In this document: positions 11,581 through 22,236 of the stretch, piece by piece
Layout of the letters: each line of letters starts with the position of its first letter
How positions within the stretch are numbered: position 1 is the first letter of the stretch
NCBI GenBank assembly: GCA_027475525.1
Contig: JAMWFC010000109.1
Location: forward strand, 1 to 64,000
Origin: Macrolepiota albuminosa
Lineage: Eukaryota > Basidiomycota > Agaricomycetes > Agaricales > Agaricaceae
Direction: 5' to 3'
Length of the DNA stretch: 64,000 nt
The notes under the pieces: generated by a model
Seen by the model: only the letters and a program-made list of their open reading frames with translations
The model's database searches: none
What the model was told of the DNA's origin: nothing
Made by a program: the position numbers and the translations under genes

Positions 11581-14500
11581 ATGCCTGCATCTCACCGTCA
11601 TCCACGCATACTTAATAAAACATTTTCATCCTACTCGTGGTTCACTGATGCACTACTTGTAACGGAAGATCTTCCTTTGCGATATGGAGAAGATACGTTG
11701 GTACACGTATGTTGTGCTGACGGTTTCCATGTTGTCAGTGATCTGATTTCTTACTTTATATTCGTTTTCAGAAACTTGTCAAATGTATATCCAATGAGGA
11801 GTGTAAACCTGTGGAAGTGCACAAAGACGACCAGTTTTCGCTTTTTCGTGCCTTTATGAACAGTCAAGAAGTCACGTTGGTTCCTGAAAAAACATTGCTG
11901 GATGCCCGGTTCAAAGTGCTTATGGCATATCGTGTACTCGATGTATACGAGTTGATGGTCGGCAGTCCTCTTAGACCTCCTACAACATTTGGACCTATAT
12001 CGGACAATCAGAAAGCGGTACGTCGTCTGATCAAATTATGCTGCTTTATACTCATCTTGCACTGTTTATTGTAATTATACTTCTCATGTTTCATAGCCTA
12101 TGGGATCCCTGAATAATATATATTTACTGTTGGACAAGTCCCATAAAGCATTTAAAAAACATATACAGGCACTTCGTGCTAAGGCCTGCAGAGATAAAAC
12201 AATCGTCGATGCCGCGGCTCCGCCTATTTCTAGCGGACCGTTGGTGCGTCTTTATTCGAGTTTAGCAAAGCACGTCGGAAAAAAAAATATCATGACAACT
12301 TTGATCAATTTAACCTCTGCTGCTTTACATCTGGGATGTCTTCTCAAGGCATTTATTCTGGTATTATTATGAAGTTTTTTTTTCATTCTAACACAGCATA
12401 TACAGGGGAATTTGTCACTTCCGACTGATATGAAGGCTCTGGAAAATATGATTGGTTCAGAGTAAATGTATCTTATTGCGTTTGTTCACAAATCTTAATA
12501 TTTGTTATTTCAGCTCCGAAAGTGACCAGGCTGAAGTCAAATACATTCGTGAATCTTATACTTCGGGAGTCCGGGGCCATACCAGGTCGCTTCATAATTG
12601 TTTATATATAGCTTTATCTGTATCGCCGCTGATGCTTCTCCATCCTCGAGAATACAATGAAGTTGGTGCAAAGGAAACAGTATTCAATGTGAGTCATTCT
12701 TTTATATAGTTCGTGTATATACAGCTTATTCACGACTTATAAATTTTAAATAGTTGTGGAAACATATTGGTGGTTTGGAACGTCCACCTGCCATTGTAAC
12801 AGCGGACAGAGCATTATGGAAGGTCCTGTTTTCCGCTGCATTGGGAGGTGACCTCATGCATGAACTTGCCATGGCATTTCAGGATTTGGAAGGAGTTGTG
12901 TTCAAAGCCGCTCCTGATTGGCTTTCTCTAGTTGAAGGAACTCCTAGTCCTTCCCGTCTACTGAGAGCTCCTCGTGAGTCAGAGGTCGAACAAACGTCTG
13001 AAATTTCTTATGGCGATTTACCCTTTTCCGTTCGCCATCTGCATCTACATCATCCGCTCCATACTTTGAACAGCAGCATGCCATTACCGGTTGTTGAGGA
13101 TATCCATGCCTCAAACGCCGTGTCTATGTCGTCTCAATCGTCTCCGTCTCGTAGGTTGATCAACACCGTGCCGTTACCGGTTGTTGATGATACTCACGTT
13201 TTAAACGTCGTGTCCACGCTATCTCAATCGTCTCCGTCTCGTAGGCTGATCGACACCGTGCCGTTATCGGTTGTTGAGGATACTCACGCTTTAAACGTCG
13301 TCTCTACGCTGTCTCAATCGTCTATGTCTCGTAGGTTGCCGTTTCCGATCGACAAAGAGGTTTTACCTCCAATTGTTGGTTCTTCTCAATTACCACCAAC
13401 TTCTTTCATTAGAAACATGTCGATTGCGGATAACGACGTGCCTCGACTGGTTCAAAATAATCCTTTAATCGTTGCACCTATTCCTTCACAACCGACCTCA
13501 TTTATTGATGGTATAACAGTTGCAGATACCATGTCTGTTACTGACAACAGTTCTCCTTCTATGATATCTGAGCCTGCGGATATAATCGACGATATTACTC
13601 CTTCTCAGTCTGTGGACGACCCTTCGTATCCTATGGTTGCTCACAGCCCATACAGTGAATTATCTTAATTATATTTACTCAGTTTATTATGCATTCTCAT
13701 GCTCGTTATTGTTGATAGATTCACCTGTTTCCCCCTTATCATCCGATCGGTCTTCCTCAGACGAGTCCGACACCATCGTACGTTCGATCCAGGAAGTTTC
13801 TGTTAGTACCACAAAGAAACGTACCAAACCGATATATCGTACCCCGCGTACCAAACGAAGAAGTACACGCCGTAAGGGTCGTGCTAATGCTACTGCACCT
13901 CAGCGTCCTTCGAGTATATCAAGTACTGCATATCGGAAACGCAGTAAGTTTAATATTGTGGTCAAATATTCTGGAAAATTACCTTCCTCGTATAAAGGCG
14001 TTGCTAAGCCGACTACCCTCATCGATTTGACACTTGAAGACACTGTAATTTTCCGTTCATGCTGCTTGATTATCGATGGCCTGATTGTTTTCTTTTTCTT
14101 TTTTTTTTTAAAAAAAGGATCTAGATTTCGAAGACGACGATATCGACCTGTCTAGTATCGTCACCTTCGTCGTTGGGGATCGTCCCGTCGAGTATCCTGT
14201 TTACGGTACAAATCGCACTTATAAATTTACTCCACAATTTCATGTATGTCATGTTAATTGGTCTGTTTGTGCTTACCTTACGCTTGACTAGCTCGAAGAG
14301 GATCTTACATGGTTCTATTCACTCGACAAATCCGTGGTTCGAGGTTTATCTCGACCATCTTTGGTTAAAGTCATGGCGCTCGCCGATTTTTACGATTCGA
14401 CCAATTGTACGATTGCTGAGCAACTGAAAACGCATTCTGCTGTTTTAATGAAGGCATGCAACGTTTCTGACAAGGGATTTAACGAATCCGTCTTGTCGTC

Positions 14501-16437
14501 CGTATGCAATATCCATAGTGTCACTACTATCCACGGTATGTTATCATACTTGTGATGCGTACTTTCACTGAAATTTTACGATCAGATTTCACTTTATTGG
14601 ATACTAACCGTACACGCAAAGGATCGCCTCGTGATCTTTTTGTTGCTGCTTCTTCTACGCCTTCGCGTGCAATCAGCGCACTCTACATGCCCGCTAATCG
14701 TGATCCATTCCCCTTACTACCTATATCTGGCGATTGGTATGCGTGGTCACAAGTTAATGGTCAGTCTTCTTATTGCAGATCTATTGACCAATATCCGCTT
14801 TCCGACATGCGTTGGGCAATCGCATCCACTGGTTCGGCCCATCATTATTGGCACATAGACTCCAACGGATTTGGCACATTTATAAAGGTGGAGACGGGCA
14901 TAAAGTTGTGGTATATCGCAAGACCGAAGTCTGGGTCGTTCCGGGACTTTGGCACTGTTGATATATTTACCGACAAATATATATCGCACCAATCCAACGA
15001 GGACTTATGGGATATAGAAGTTGTGGTGTTAGAACCTGGCGATATCTTGTAAGTTTGTTCATACATTCATATCCTTATCTTGTGTTAAAAATTAACAATT
15101 AGCATAATGCGACCTAACTTACCGCATTGTGTTGTAACACCTATTCCATCGATTTGTTTGGGAGGTCACTATTATCTTGCTTCGACTCTGATGGACTCCA
15201 TTATTGGAATGTATCACCATTTTGTAGGCAGCGACGTTCTTACCAACACCGACCACGGAATAGCCTCGCATGCTCTATTAGTTCGTATGCTGGCGTATTA
15301 TTACCAGTACTTCAAGTGTTCATACAACAGCGTCATTGGTGTGTTTATTTTATTCTCTTATTTATTTTTACACTGCTATATTAACTGTTTAGATCGCAAA
15401 TATCCTCATATACCGGATACGAATACTTGGGACGGTTCTCTAGCATTGTTTTCTCTTTGCAACTATTTCGAGCTTTACAGTGCACTTATCAACTGGAATT
15501 ACGCGGATCATCAAAAGGATAGTCAGGCCTTTGAAGCCTCCATCAAGAACCGGTCAAGGGCACGTAAAATAGTTTATTGGTATTTCCGTACACACAGCCT
15601 TCACGGTACTGGTCGTTCCATAACTGGGTATGAGGCATTTCAAGATGTTTACGCGGTGTTTCTGGCGCATCAGGCACATGTCCTTATATTGTTGAAGAAG
15701 GCAGCTTATACTTCGGGTTTTCAAGGCGATACTATGAAATCGATAGACCCGGCAACCGTATGTTTATCCGTGTGTAAATGTATGAGGGGTGGTCCTGGAT
15801 GGGATGCATTCAAACGTATGACAATACTTTCATCTCAACGTTCGTTCTATTGGCCTGGCACAACTTACGACGTTGTTGTTTCTTCATGCCAATTTTACAG
15901 TTCGTACTCGCTTCTTCGTCATTCAAAGTTGTATGACGATAATTTTCAGATAATGTCCCGCTCGATGGCTTGGTTTATGGAGACAGGGAAATGTCATCCG
16001 AGCTGGGGTTTTCTCTTGCCCATATCTCGACTCGACTTGACTCTATCGAGCATGATAATGACGCAGGTTTGTATAATGGGCTCATTCACTCCACTGGTTG
16101 TGAATCGGATGATAGCAATGATGATGAGTCAAGCGACCAGGATGTAGACGACGCAGGCATGCACCAGTCTTCAGATTCCACCTCTTCCGATTCAAATTCG
16201 TCACACTCCGCTCCTAAAGTAAATGTATCTCGTTCCACGACATCAACTGCTCTCTCCCGTGGTAAACGTCGTCGCTTGTCATCTGATACATTAAACACTA
16301 TTTCCCGTTCAGGTAAGTATTTATTTCCATTGTATTATTTGTCGTCAATTGCTTATCGGTGTTCATTCATCGAACATACAGTTCGTCCACGATTGCTGTC
16401 GCCTTCTGAGACCAGTCAAAGCTCTCATACCTCGTAA
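11581..16437 (+). CDS. Large JmjC-like (2-oxoglutarate/Fe(II) dioxygenase fold) protein, multi-exon
   Basis: The gene has at least ten exons. The N-terminal region (11581-12900, including LWKHIGGLERPPAIVTADRA) is not recognised. It is followed by a Ser/Pro-rich low-complexity part with three 30-residue repeats, then a very basic stretch (TKKRTKPIYRTPRTKRRSTR) and an acidic one. At 14800-15150 comes the part I assign: YWHIDSNGFGTF gives the HxD pair, GIKLWYIARPK a strand with a Lys, and after the next intron IMRPNLPHCVVTP gives the distal His. Order and spacing fit a JmjC cupin, nearest to the KDM2/7 or PHF8 type. The C-terminus is acidic/Ser-rich, then basic (GKRRRL). Family knowledge suggests a nuclear oxygenase, but the substrate is unknown. 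The gene lies between two inverted MITE copies in a transposon-rich block, so it may belong to a lineage-expanded, transposon-associated family. Confidence 0.65.
13081..13350 (+). repeat. Three in-frame 90 bp coding repeats
   Basis: Units start at 13081, 13171 and 13261, each beginning CC(A/G)TTA(C/T)CGGTTGTTG, and each encodes 30 residues of the form PLPVVEDxH...SQSSPSRRL. They lie in the Ser/Pro-rich linker of the JmjC-like protein. Copies differ at several positions and no frame is broken. Confidence 0.85.
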
Positions 16438-17336
16438 TCCGCAATAATATTTTCAGCCCCACGAAGTACGTTTCTTGCAGATAATTATAGGTTCATAACT
16501 CATAATTTGATATAAAAATAGCAATGTTTGAGCTTTATTATATGTATACTATTACAATACGATAATTTTTTTTGGTGCGAATGCTAGCCTGATGTTGTAA
16601 GGATAGAATTTCTGAAGTCCTGAAAATAAGTTATTGAACATCAGAAAAACCCACTTCTGAGAACGGGGCCGAGAGATTCAAGCTAACTACAAGAGACTGA
16701 GTAAGTAAGATTAGTAGAATGTAGTATGAAACTTGCGTAATAGGGACATTAGGAGAGGAACTTGAATGTGACACATAGTGTAGTGAGAACTAAGTTACCA
16801 ACACTGTGAGCACAGTGTGAGATGACAAGTCACTATGACTGACGGCCATGCAACTCATTGACTATATCTACAAACCTTCTTGAAACACATAAATCTAATT
16901 TTAATCATCTCTTATTTGCCAAATCATGGAAGTAGGCACCCTATAAAATCAGAAGCAAAAGATCATTCAGTTGAAAGATGCACTAAGGATCTTTGTAAAT
17001 TCTGCCCACAGTACAAAGCGCGGAAACTTCACTCTTCATGACTGATCACGGTCTTTGTCTTTGCGGATCAACAACCTGACATCTCTCCAGAGATAGATTT
17101 GTAAACACTTTCGGTTCAAGGTGAACGGTGTCTTGAGCTTTTCACAGTCTTATATTTTATCATAGAAAGTCAGAGATGTCTCATATGCAGAGGTCACTGC
17201 ACTTTATGATAAACTCCAGAGACTATGTGTCAAATTCAGAGATTCCTGAAACTTTTGATGCAATTACGAAAATTCAGGGCACAGATACGCAGTTGTTTAT
17301 AGAGAAGCTACCTTATGCCTTATGGACAAATGAACA
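16438..17336. other. Downstream intergenic region
   Basis: No gene is convincing. The sequence is AT-rich and ends at the 28 bp tandem palindrome units at 17337. Confidence 0.4.
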
Positions 17337-17430
17337 ATTACCTAAGCGTTCGTCCAGACGAATGATTACCTAAGCGTTCGTCCAGACGAACGATTACATA
17401 AACGTTCGTCCAGACGAACGATTACGTAAT
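17337..17430. repeat. Three 28 bp tandem units of the TTCGTC palindrome family
   Basis: Units at 17337-17364, 17365-17392 and 17393-17420 have the form ATTACCTAAGCGTTCGTCCA followed by GACGAACG, and a truncated fourth (ATTACGTAAT) follows. Each unit is itself a partial inverted repeat (CGTTCGTC / GACGAACG). Related palindromes lie at 5329-5592, 27376 and 29123. Confidence 0.8.
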
Positions 17431-17449
17431 AATTTATTATCTTCGCACG

Positions 17450-17654
17450 CACTGCTGATACTGGAAAGTGTTTCCAGTGAAAAAAGTGTAAAAGAAAGCT
17501 GTTATGCTATTTTTCTGATGTACTAATTTCCCACAAAAAAAGTCATTCAACAAAGGAAAGTGCCTTTTTCTTTTGAAAATTGGCACATTGGAAATTGCAT
17601 GACAGCTTTCTTTTCTAATTTTTCCAATGGAAACACAATCCGGTATCAGCAGTG
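17450..17654 (-). mobile_element. CACTG MITE, copy B, with perfect 3 bp target duplication
   Basis: This 205 bp unit runs from CACTGCTGATACTGG to CCGGTATCAGCAGTG, with terminal inverted repeats of 12 bp (CACTGCTGATAC). It is flanked by ACG on both sides (17447-17449 and 17655-17657). Read in reverse it matches 10744-10945 over its whole length. Its own target duplication shows it inserted independently rather than being one end of a larger element. Confidence 0.9.
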
Positions 17655-17744
17655 ACGGTAGATGGACGGCTGAAGTGCGTATTACTAGCCTTTCATAGAC
17701 TATGTGGCAACCGCTTAATCTAGATATTCGTGGTGCTCATACTA

Positions 17745-20700
17745 CTATATTTTTGCATAGATTACAATATGTTGCTGTCTACCATTAAAAATCTCCAAAT
17801 TAATGCAGTTGTTTTCCTTAACAATACTACCATTGTAAGCAGCTCCATCGTAGCTCCAGACAGAGTTATTATCAAAGAGACGAGCTGTAAAATGATTATA
17901 ACCTTGGTAGATAATAGCTCGCACACTATATTGCTGTAAACCTGTCTGAGTTGGCAAGCATACAATAGGAATTATTGTAGTAGCGAATCCATCTATATAA
18001 TCTAAATCAAGTCGAATTATTAAAGGAGCTGAGGCATAAAGTATTTTTTCACTTGGAATAGCAGAACATATGTGTGAATGATTAGCTAGTCCATTTTTCA
18101 TAATTGTTGCAGCTTCTATGGAAGCGTGCCTTTTACCTGCTGTAATAAAGGCATTTAACCATTGCTGAGTGGTTGCCTCAGTGCCTCCTTGAATTCCATA
18201 ATTAGACCATACGGTAGGACTTGTACAGTGACCTATGTGATGCAAGTCAATAGTTGCTTCTAAAAGAAATTGGCAGGAAGGGCATGATATATGATAAATC
18301 ATTTTTTGAACTATATTAGGAGCGAAAAAAATTAAGTCAACAATATCTGTAGCGCTTATTAAAGTAGGTCCAATTAATGGAAACTTTATTGGATTTTTAT
18401 AATAAAGATATTTGCGAAATTCATTGCGGATATCATCAATATTATAGCTTAAACTAATATGTTTTGCAAATAAATCACTTAGAATGTTGCAAGTTTCATT
18501 AGAGCAGCTCCAAATATTTTGATCTTCATTATTCATTTGGAGATAAGTGCAATAAAAAGACATGAGTGTAGAATCATAGGCACATGACCAATTTATACTA
18601 TCCCATGAGCATCCTTTCGAAATAACATGCCATATAGAATTAGTACTTTCATCAAAATCTAACTTTAATTTTTTGTGCAAGGTAAAATCAGGGCATGAAT
18701 TACGTGATGCAGATCTCTTTTTGCTTTTATTATTATTGTCTGCATCTACTTTTCTTTCGCACTGATCTTGAGTATTTTGAATATTATCAGAATATTGTTG
18801 AGAATAAGTAGATAATTTAATATTAATATTTGAGTATTTGCTTAAATGTTTATCCTCACCTTCAGGATCAGGTACAACTCTAATAAAACCCTTCTTAAAT
18901 CCATGTCTAATAAGTGTATTGTGCTCCATAATTTCATGCCTTTGTGTCTCAATAATTAAGTCAGATGGCAACTTTCGATTGAGATCTTTTAAAGTGACTT
19001 TTTGAACTATAGCTAGACCTTCGCGAGTAGTAGCTCTAGATGCTGTTACATAGGCAGCGAAACCTCCAAGATGTAACCAACCTAAAATATGCGGAAGACT
19101 TGTTCCTTGTGCAGCATGTCCTGTAATAGCAAAAGCAGGTTGAAAAGGCAATTGATAGCGCATGATTGATATTTTTTGCTTTTCATTATTTTTATCTAAT
19201 TGTACTAAATGTTGAAATTTCCAGGATAGAGGTTCAATTGGAAAATACTGATTAGGTAGATTTGAAAGAGATACTTTGCTTCTTGGAAATTCAATAATCG
19301 CACCAGTACAATAAGTATAACCGGATGAACAAGTTTCAATGTCATATTTCTTCAATATTCCATGAGCACCATTCGTAATACCTAATTCAGTAGATAGATT
19401 TCGATTGCGCAGAACAACAGGCATTCCTATATATAAAGGAAGAAAACCAGGTAAAGCGCCTTCACTAGCAAACTTAGAAACATTCAGTTTTAAAAGTTCA
19501 GATCTAGCAGGTTCTGATATTGTTTTTTTTTTAACTGTGTCATTCGCAGCACAAATATCAATGTTACCTTGAACAACGGATTTTGCTTTTTGAAAATTTA
19601 TAGCCTGACGAAGATCGTTAGTTTGCACTATTGCAGTTGAATATTGTCTATTATTACAACTCATATTTAATCCATCTGGATTTTCAAAAGATTTAATCAC
19701 TCGACTGTTGAATAACTCAACATCTTCCTCTGTGCATTTTCTCTTTCGCAACCGTAAAACAGCTGCAGCATATTCAGGATCTTTTTTCATGCGCTGTTGC
19801 TCTTCCAAGTTTATTACTTCAGTGACCGATTTCCATACTAACCGACCAAGACGAGTCGATAATTGCTGAGAAGACATATTAGTAGAATTTGTTACAGGTT
19901 TATACAAAGGAGTTCCTCCAACAGGTGGATATTGATAAAAATCACCTGAAAAAATGACCAAAATTCCACCAAATGGTTCATTATTACCTTTTACTATTCG
20001 TAAAGAGCAATCTACATCTGATAATAAATGACAGCTAAGCAGAGATACTTCATCAATAAGAAGCATTATAACATTTTTAAATTCTTCAAAAAGATTACTT
20101 TTTTCAGCAACGGTCATTATAACAGAATAATCTTCTTTAGAATCACCAGGTATTCGATTACCTTTTCCTTTATTTTTTTTCTGAACTTTGATAGATAGAC
20201 CTTTATGGATAGTTAATCCATCAATAAGTGCAGCTGCAGTACCGCTTGGTGCTAAAAAGCGCAATCTTTGTTTGCATTGATAAACTTCCATAACTCTTTG
20301 TACGGCTTTAACAACATGAGTCTTTCCAGTACCACCAGGTCCTGAAAGATGAAGGCGCAAATAAGGTTGATAATTTGGTGATAAAACATTATTTATGCCG
20401 GCTGCTTCATCATCGATATATTTGAAAAAAGCTTTAGAAATAATTTTAAACGCAATTGATTGTTTTTCATTTAAAGTTTCTTCTGAAATGATGCGCTCGA
20501 TCAGATTGTTACGGCTTTCAAAGTGTAAATTATTAATGTTATTTAAACTTTTTGTTTGAGGTGTAGGTGCATTTGATGATATATTAGCAGAAGATAAATA
20601 TTTTATATTAGGTAAAGTAGAAACTAATTCGGTTTCAGATGCATTGTTGATAATTGCTGTCTGATTTAAAGGATCCAGAATGTTCCTTCGTTGAGATTTT

Positions 20701-21785
20701 AAAGATTCTTCTTGTAGTTTGACTTCTCTTTTCCAAATCTTTAAATTACTAATGTTTACGGCAGGTAATAATACAGAAGTGTCTATTTTTTTATTAACTT
20801 CTGCATCGACTAAGAACCATTCACTTGCTTGAAGTCTGAGAAGTTCTTGATTTAATTGAAAATCTTTTTGAACTACTTGACCTGAGTTTTCTGGAATAAA
20901 TAAAGTATCATTTGAAGAAGCTGCTAGTTCCGTGAATACTTTTGATTCTTTCAAAGCTTGTTCTTTTTTTTGAAGTCTCTCAGCATCTCTTTCATCCTCA
21001 CATTCATAAATAGCATCCCAATTTTTCATAATATTTCTAGACATTTCAGTAAAATTATACATACTGAATACATCATCAGGATTTTCATGTGAAAGAAGTA
21101 AAGGTTCAACATCACTAAAAGGTTTAAAATGAGCAAGCATAAAAATACTATAATCAGAATGAGTAGATCGAGGAATACTTGTTCCAATTAAATAAGGTAT
21201 AAGTAGCTTAGAACCATCTCCACGCTCAAAATTAGTATGCTCTACTAAATCATGAGTATCACATAAAGGATGTGGACTTTTCAGTCTCCAGCGTTTATAC
21301 GCACCTAATCGTATAGTATTAGTACCTTTATATTTTGAAGTACTTATAAGCTCTCTTCGAAAACACTGAACAAAAGTATAAAAGCAGATATTAGACAAGT
21401 CTGAATCACGATAAATATAATCATCTATCTGAGTTGCTTTTAAAAGATTTCCATTAATATCTACACTAATTTTTAATGATATAGGTTCAATATCGTTTTC
21501 TTCATCACTACAATCTTCATTTTTTTCATTTGTATGTTTCATAGCATTGATAGAAGTTTTAACATAATAAAGTAAAAGATTTGATAACATTGGTGTTGTT
21601 TTATGAGAAGAAAAACTATCACCTCGACCCCGAATATACCAAGCTGCTTGTTGAGCATGTATTTGTTGTTGCTTAGTTAGTTGAGATAAACATTTATGAA
21701 GAAGCAATTTGGATTTAGCTTTAGAACTTGAAGAATCTATAGTATCTTTCATGTTAAGAACTGCTCGAGATAGAAGAGACAACAT
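17745..21785 (-). CDS. Helitron helicase (PIF1-like) with C-terminal USP-like cysteine protease domain
   Basis: This 1346-residue open frame is the C-terminal part of the Helitron transposase. Helicase motifs appear in order: Walker A GPGGTGKTH (about residue 480), Walker B LLIDEVSLLS, SGDFYQYPPVGG, LEEQQRM, then TGHAAQGTS and YVTASRAT. This is the PIF1/RecD-like SF1 set. After about residue 1080 comes a separate domain with a Cys box (NWSCAYDSTLMSFY), a CPSC knuckle, and a His box (GYNHFTARLFDNNSVWSYDG), in the order of ubiquitin-specific peptidases (papain fold). Helicase activity would unwind DNA during rolling-circle transposition. The protease role is unknown. An upstream Met is not needed, because the frame originally continued from the Rep segment at 21874-22152; a single missing base near 21877-21882 separates them. 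Confidence 0.9.
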   Translation of the reverse strand: MLSLLSRAVLNMKDTIDSSSSKAKSKLLLHKCLSQLTKQQQIHAQQAAWYIRGRGDSFSSHKTTPMLSNLLLYYVKTSINAMKHTNEKNEDCSDEENDIEPISLKISVDINGNLLKATQIDDYIYRDSDLSNICFYTFVQCFRRELISTSKYKGTNTIRLGAYKRWRLKSPHPLCDTHDLVEHTNFERGDGSKLLIPYLIGTSIPRSTHSDYSIFMLAHFKPFSDVEPLLLSHENPDDVFSMYNFTEMSRNIMKNWDAIYECEDERDAERLQKKEQALKESKVFTELAASSNDTLFIPENSGQVVQKDFQLNQELLRLQASEWFLVDAEVNKKIDTSVLLPAVNISNLKIWKREVKLQEESLKSQRRNILDPLNQTAIINNASETELVSTLPNIKYLSSANISSNAPTPQTKSLNNINNLHFESRNNLIERIISEETLNEKQSIAFKIISKAFFKYIDDEAAGINNVLSPNYQPYLRLHLSGPGGTGKTHVVKAVQRVMEVYQCKQRLRFLAPSGTAAALIDGLTIHKGLSIKVQKKNKGKGNRIPGDSKEDYSVIMTVAEKSNLFEEFKNVIMLLIDEVSLLSCHLLSDVDCSLRIVKGNNEPFGGILVIFSGDFYQYPPVGGTPLYKPVTNSTNMSSQQLSTRLGRLVWKSVTEVINLEEQQRMKKDPEYAAAVLRLRKRKCTEEDVELFNSRVIKSFENPDGLNMSCNNRQYSTAIVQTNDLRQAINFQKAKSVVQGNIDICAANDTVKKKTISEPARSELLKLNVSKFASEGALPGFLPLYIGMPVVLRNRNLSTELGITNGAHGILKKYDIETCSSGYTYCTGAIIEFPRSKVSLSNLPNQYFPIEPLSWKFQHLVQLDKNNEKQKISIMRYQLPFQPAFAITGHAAQGTSLPHILGWLHLGGFAAYVTASRATTREGLAIVQKVTLKDLNRKLPSDLIIETQRHEIMEHNTLIRHGFKKGFIRVVPDPEGEDKHLSKYSNINIKLSTYSQQYSDNIQNTQDQCERKVDADNNNKSKKRSASRNSCPDFTLHKKLKLDFDESTNSIWHVISKGCSWDSINWSCAYDSTLMSFYCTYLQMNNEDQNIWSCSNETCNILSDLFAKHISLSYNIDDIRNEFRKYLYYKNPIKFPLIGPTLISATDIVDLIFFAPNIVQKMIYHISCPSCQFLLEATIDLHHIGHCTSPTVWSNYGIQGGTEATTQQWLNAFITAGKRHASIEAATIMKNGLANHSHICSAIPSEKILYASAPLIIRLDLDYIDGFATTIIPIVCLPTQTGLQQYSVRAIIYQGYNHFTARLFDNNSVWSYDGAAYNGSIVKENNCINLEIFNGRQQHIVIYAKI

Positions 21786-21876
21786 TTGATAAGTTTTTAA
21801 GAACTTGAAGAATCTATAGTATCTTTCATGTTAAGAACTGCTCGAGATAGAAGAGACAACATTTGATAAGTTTTTA
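21723..21876. repeat. Perfect 77 bp tandem duplication (3 of 5), inside the Helitron
   Basis: Bases 21723-21799 recur exactly at 21800-21876. The unit covers the first codons of the helicase frame (MLSLLSRAVLNMKDT). Since 77 is not a multiple of three, it would disrupt a continuous transposase frame. Confidence 0.95.
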
Positions 21877-22152
21877 ATCTAACTTTGTAATATAGTCGGT
21901 AATATAAAACATCGCTGCTTTAGCTGCTTTTCCGGATAATATACATTTTAAATCATGATTATGGCGACAATATACAAGAATAATTGGATTAAAATAATTC
22001 ACAGTAGGATCTTGACAAAGTAAATAAATAGAATTTGTATTTGGATCAAATTTAGATTCAGGAACAAAATCATGTGGAAATCGAAAGCGACACTTATTAT
22101 CATTTCCAAATTTGTGGCAAACAGCTCTACAATTATGACGTTGAAGAGCTTC
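21874..22152 (-). pseudogene. Helitron Rep segment with the two-tyrosine motif, frame-separated
   Basis: This segment reads EALQRHNCRAVCHKFGND through FDPNTNSIYLLC and CRHNHDLKCILSGKAAKA to FYITDYITKL, where the two Tyr and Lys of Rep motif 3 are intact. It joins the upstream Rep part and the downstream helicase in the family, but here it is out of frame with both. The upstream break combines an A6 homopolymer near 22236-22243 with the 77 bp duplication. The downstream break is one missing base after LD, which creates a TAA. Confidence 0.85.
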
Positions 22153-22229
22153 GGAAATCGAAAGCGACACTTATTATCATTTCCAAATTTGTGGCAAACA
22201 GCTCTACAATTATGACGTTGAAGAGCTTC
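22076..22229. repeat. Perfect 77 bp tandem duplication (4 of 5), inside Helitron Rep
   Basis: Bases 22076-22152 recur exactly at 22153-22229, with different flanking bases. Reading through both copies shifts the frame. Reading one copy only gives a continuous NDNKCRFRFPHDFVPES, so the extra copy is what breaks the Rep. Confidence 0.95.
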
Positions 22230-22236
22230 CCGCATT

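Noticed and set aside
17337..17430. CRISPR-like array or origin iterons
   Set aside because: The 28 bp palindromic units abut without spacers and match a dispersed palindrome family in the same window.
10744..17654. One large DNA transposon with 200 bp terminal inverted repeats around the JmjC gene
   Set aside because: Each inverted copy has its own complete CACTG...CAGTG termini and its own 3 bp flanks (ACG/ACG, TAC/TAT), while the outermost flanks do not match. Two separate MITE insertions explain it better.
17745..21785. Cellular PIF1 telomere helicase
   Set aside because: It follows an HUH Rep with two Tyr and a DUF6570 region on the same strand with near-contiguous frames, so it is a Helitron transposase part.
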